DNA of 32,454 nucleotides from assembly GCA_016218815.1 (NCBI GenBank), contig JACRCX010000100.1, positions 1 to 32,454 of the forward strand, in the 5' to 3' direction. Shown here piece after piece: positions 30,901 to 32,454 of this stretch. Within the stretch, counting starts at the first letter, position 1, and each line of letters starts with the position of its first letter. The translations under genes and the position numbers were made by a program. The notes under the pieces are model-generated. The model made no database searches. It was not told the DNA's origin and was given only the letters and a program-made list of their open reading frames with translations. The DNA is from Deltaproteobacteria bacterium. GTDB lineage: Bacteria; Myxococcota_A; Polyangia; DRWM01; JAAZOP01.

Positions 30901-32011
30901 TGAGCACGAGCAGGGCCATGGTCGAACGCGGTGCAAAGACGCTTTCCACGGTGACCAACGGACTCGCCGAAACCGCGGTCGTGCCTTCGTAGGCCCAGTT
31001 CGTATTGCGGCCGAGCGCCTGCACCGGCTCGTGACGGTCTCCGGCCCGGACGGTGGAGAGGAACGTGCAGGATCGGGTCTCGTCGGCACCGATGAGGACG
31101 GTGAACGGGCCGGACGCCGTCCGACCATCCGCGGTGGTCACGAGCAGGGTGCGTGTGCCGATCGACGCGTCCGCGGCGAGGTCCAGCTCGGCGCGGATGC
31201 GTTCCGGGTTGTCGGCGTCGGCGGGCAGGACGACCGGATCGCCCGCGACTTCGATGCCGGTGCCCCACGGGAAGCCGATCTCCGGATGGTCGCCGAAGGG
31301 AAAACCATCGCAGGTGGCCGTGATCATGACGGTCGCGCGGGTCCCGCGCAATCCGCCGGGCGGGTCGATGTCGAGGCCGCACCGATCCGTGGCCGCCAGG
31401 ACGTGCAGGGATGCTCCGAGCACCTGGCTTCGGGTGGAGACGGAGGCGGCGACGGTACGATCCCAGGAGGTCGCGGAAACCTCGACCCACACTCGAAGCT
31501 CGGTCTCGGACTCGACGGCGAGGCCCCGCACGCCGATGCCGGAGTCCTCGGCGAACGAGACGCCGGTCACCCCCTCCTCGAAGTGCGTGCCGATGCCGGC
31601 GACGGCGAGGTCGGCGCCGTAGCCGGCGACGACGGTGTCGGGGACGAAGTGCGCCGAGGCTTCGGTCTCGGCCGGGAGGATGGTGAACTCGGGCGTGAAC
31701 TCGCCGGACGGCGTCTCGAGTGCGAGCGTGGCGGGTCCTTCGGGGGCGTCGGCGGGGATTTCGAGGAGCAGGCGGATGCGGTCGGGGGCTTCGGTGCGGA
31801 CGAGGGACACGACGGCTTCCCCGCGCGGGAAGGACGCGGAACACTCGCCCCGCGTGAAATCGGTGCCGGAGCCGCGGACGATCACGACCTGGTGGGTGCC
31901 CTGTCGGCCGCCGGCCGGGTCGAGGACGACGGAGAGGGGGGGGAAGGGGACGCCGGCACCGGCCTGGCAGGCGACCAGGAGGGCGAGGCCGAGGAGGAAG
32001 GGGGTTGCAAT
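27935..32011 (-). CDS. Giant lipoprotein with Ig-like repeats, PPC-like and lamin-tail-like domains
   Basis: About 1358 residues if translation starts at the ATT at 32011-32009. There is no ATG, GTG or TTG in frame between a start that would lie inside the neighbouring gene (32296) and a GTG at 31885, which would remove the signal sequence. The N-terminus reads ATPFLLGLALLVAC with a lipobox Cys, so export and lipidation are likely. About 490 residues of beta-sandwich, Ig/IPT-like repeats follow (LDPAGGRQGTHQVVIVRGSG; IDPPGGLRGTRATVMITATC), then more such domains to about 1085, a PPC-like domain (about 1088-1200) and a lamin-tail-like domain (about 1205-1340; EIDLWSGGPRFVELSAAPGA). Probably a fibrous surface or adhesion protein. 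It stands alone, converging with the propeller gene. Confidence 0.85.
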   Translation of the reverse strand: MATPFLLGLALLVACQAGAGVPFPPLSVVLDPAGGRQGTHQVVIVRGSGTDFTRGECSASFPRGEAVVSLVRTEAPDRIRLLLEIPADAPEGPATLALETPSGEFTPEFTILPAETEASAHFVPDTVVAGYGADLAVAGIGTHFEEGVTGVSFAEDSGIGVRGLAVESETELRVWVEVSATSWDRTVAASVSTRSQVLGASLHVLAATDRCGLDIDPPGGLRGTRATVMITATCDGFPFGDHPEIGFPWGTGIEVAGDPVVLPADADNPERIRAELDLAADASIGTRTLLVTTADGRTASGPFTVLIGADETRSCTFLSTVRAGDRHEPVQALGRNTNWAYEGTTAVSASPLVTVESVFAPRSTMALLVLTVADDAPARPVTMTITSGGETVSCDLTVEEPADAACSLRPETLEHPAGDTDTDIDVDLVVTGLDLTSLPATLDSEPGSGLKVRSFRVRDAENATAQVRVSRDAPWGNSEFRLVAGATRLSCPIRVSRTTPAAPRIVPDYLLIDGRPHEMSFASSDPSFLDGARPWPAALRTDIPGLEVTASAPPGADGWDFTALSSLALDPGHVSVSAHGHRTSGGRARHLAARVDAVPLARVYGEVRHPPLYAGGSTVTALVQAPPGVLGPDTVVVPPPRAGLVAGGLTVIPGPDGSTAYFSLGADQSTPPGNHVLVLVSRGIAVPAVIEVSEGDPGSFEGIAVGAGADVEVTLDGVRPDGGPTAWTSSTRAELGAPDPDFVSLERREVTRPDQARVRVQVAPSVTWRGGHLAWMRTGRTVDTGLVWLDAPARDLHVSPGWLHAGRAAQVELSGTDVDPAVSTARAVEGLANVSVHGREAGKLTLDLLAAEPGADEADGGLAVLEVDLDGSGVFVALVLPVLPAPPSVSPTETMLARRPGAQPITARIQGLDVGSGVSARVATGGAAGDELVVGVPTLTPPDLISVDAAIALDATADRPRWIVFLSDEGAAAMGVLPAGGLPRALGVDAAPETVGVAPEAPVVRALAATADLAAVRASCDDPERVLVSLVARDGITLLARGDGGSPLPHAIPAAAEDAAAGFLVIDAEVPTICELRYASWLAYDPYFDIGDNDDAGVEESLSDDLASAHLGRLDEGYDIDRYEVDLPRGARLEAFAGQPDDYAGRTELALEVVDEDGTGVTADPWDEGTGGVAALTVGAAGRWRIAVRAVAGSDGPYVLSIHEPVLLDEIDLWSGGPRFVELSAAPGAALDGWRLVHRSASGSVVAETTLAGSARTDGSFVVAAIPFAGADALWPALAAVTSPATLALVDRSGRDVDLVGLGGAPGEGAAVLDPPAPPEAPASLGRCLHVDTDDNVADFWRLRAASPGEPNDCAYAE

Positions 32012-32032
32012 CCGGGTCGCTTCTGCTAGCGT
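32005..32032 (+). promoter_or_regulatory. Candidate promoter of the zinc-ribbon gene
   Basis: TTGCAA (32005-32010), 16-base spacer, TAGCGT (32027-32032), about 41 bases before the ATG at 32074. It overlaps the region where translation of the giant lipoprotein on the other strand must begin. Tentative. Confidence 0.4.
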
Positions 32033-32073
32033 GCGAGGTCTGCCGAGCCGGCACGGGGCGGCGGAGGCGAACG

Positions 32074-32379
32074 ATGTGGGTTCCGAAGACCGAAGAGAAG
32101 ACGTATTTCTGCCACAAGTGCAGCGGGAAGCTGGAGTTCGAGGTGAAGATGATGCGGACGGACGTCTGTCCGCATTGCGCCGCCGACATGCACGTCTGCA
32201 AGAACTGCGAGTACTGGGATCCCGGGGAGCACAACCAGTGTCGCGAGAAGATCGCGGAGTATGTGGCCGACCGGGAGCGGACGAACTACTGCTCATACTT
32301 CACGTTCAAGTCTGGCGAGCGGACCAAGCTCGACAAGGCGGCGGTCCGCCAGAAGCTCGACGCGCTGTTCAAGAAGTAG
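32074..32379 (+). CDS. Small conserved zinc-ribbon protein
   Basis: 101 residues, preceded by GGAGG. Eight cysteines in pairs: C13/C16 (YFCHKCSGKL), C32/C35 (DVCPHCAADMHV), C42/C45 (VCKNCEYWDPG), C56 (NQCREK) and C73 (TNYCSYF). It matches a widespread but uncharacterised family of about 100 residues whose core is a double zinc ribbon followed by C-Y/F-Y/W-DP..N.CRE...V.D+ERAN.C.YF. No signal peptide, so cytoplasmic. The Lys-rich C-terminal helix (RQKLDALFKK) could contact nucleic acid. No function is known to me. A 5-bp hairpin CCCGC/GCGGG (32388-32403) follows the stop. Confidence 0.92.
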   Translation: MWVPKTEEKTYFCHKCSGKLEFEVKMMRTDVCPHCAADMHVCKNCEYWDPGEHNQCREKIAEYVADRERTNYCSYFTFKSGERTKLDKAAVRQKLDALFKK

Positions 32380-32424
32380 CGCGCCGGCCCGCCTCTTCGC
32401 GGGGAGCATAGCACGCGCCACCCG

Positions 32425-32454
32425 ATGATCGAGGACCTTGTCACCGGCGGGGCG
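32425..32454 (+). CDS. Possible start of a further gene, cut by the window end
   Basis: An ATG at 32425 opens ten codons (MIEDLVTGGA) before the window ends. There is no clear ribosome site. Too short to identify, and it may not be a gene. Confidence 0.2.
   Translation, partial: MIEDLVTGGA

Noticed and set aside
29987..32029. 680-codon plus-strand open frame opposite the giant lipoprotein
   Set aside because: Gly/Arg/Asp-rich low complexity. The minus-strand frame has Ig-like repeats, a lipobox and a lamin-tail-like end, so that strand is coding.

Overview
The window is very GC-rich and densely coded, with mostly short intergenic gaps. The lineage suggestion is inference. dsrAB encodes dissimilatory sulfite reductase, so the organism has dissimilatory sulfur metabolism. 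The large lipoproteins carry the CGDG..D.GE.CD cysteine repeats, DDDGDG calcium-type loops, a DSDCDG..DEG motif, pre-peptidase C-terminal (PPC) domains and a lamin-tail-like domain that are typical of Myxococcota and related former Deltaproteobacteria. The best guess is an uncultivated deltaproteobacterial or Myxococcota-like bacterium with Dsr. No tRNA, rRNA, CRISPR array, transposase or phage gene was seen.

Layout. 1-2357 (minus): dsrA and dsrB (dsrB cut by the window edge) behind a near-consensus sigma70-type promoter. 2694-4611 (minus): a lipoprotein and an unknown exported or membrane protein with overlapping ends, then an arrestin-like (Spo0M-like) protein. 4785-6260 (minus): a radical SAM protein with an N-terminal B12-binding-like domain. 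6365-6412: a fragment related to the arrestin-like gene. 6431-9118 (minus): a SulP anion permease with two STAS domains and a large insert carrying a c-type heme motif. 9285-16616 (plus): seven tightly packed signalling genes, with three kinase-like proteins (one degenerate), three single-domain receivers and one nucleotide-kinase-like/BON/receiver fusion; none has a DNA-binding output domain. 16714-18955 (plus): an exported DsbA-like thiol oxidoreductase, a small Cys-rich ORF and apaH. 19088-21114 (minus): an extensin-like lipoprotein and a Cys-repeat/lectin-like lipoprotein. 21252-27766 (plus): a four-gene operon of exported or lipid-anchored proteins (calcium-loop/PPC protein, transglutaminase-like protein, small secreted protein, seven-bladed-propeller protein). 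27809-27901: strong RNA-type secondary structures between converging genes. 27935-32011 (minus): a giant Ig-like/PPC/lamin-tail lipoprotein without a standard start codon. 32074-32379 (plus): a small zinc-ribbon protein.

How it may fit together (inference): DsrAB and a possibly redox-modified SulP permease point to sulfur oxyanion metabolism. The signalling cluster beside sulP, whose last kinase starts with a Rossmann-like nucleotide-binding domain and carries a cysteine-bearing PAS domain, could sense redox or energy state and act through protein-protein phosphorelay. The right half is an envelope region whose genes encode mostly lipoproteins with adhesion, calcium-binding and peptidase-like folds. 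The most unusual elements are the heme-motif SulP, the signalling cluster without an output domain, and the three-way-junction structure at 27809-27861.
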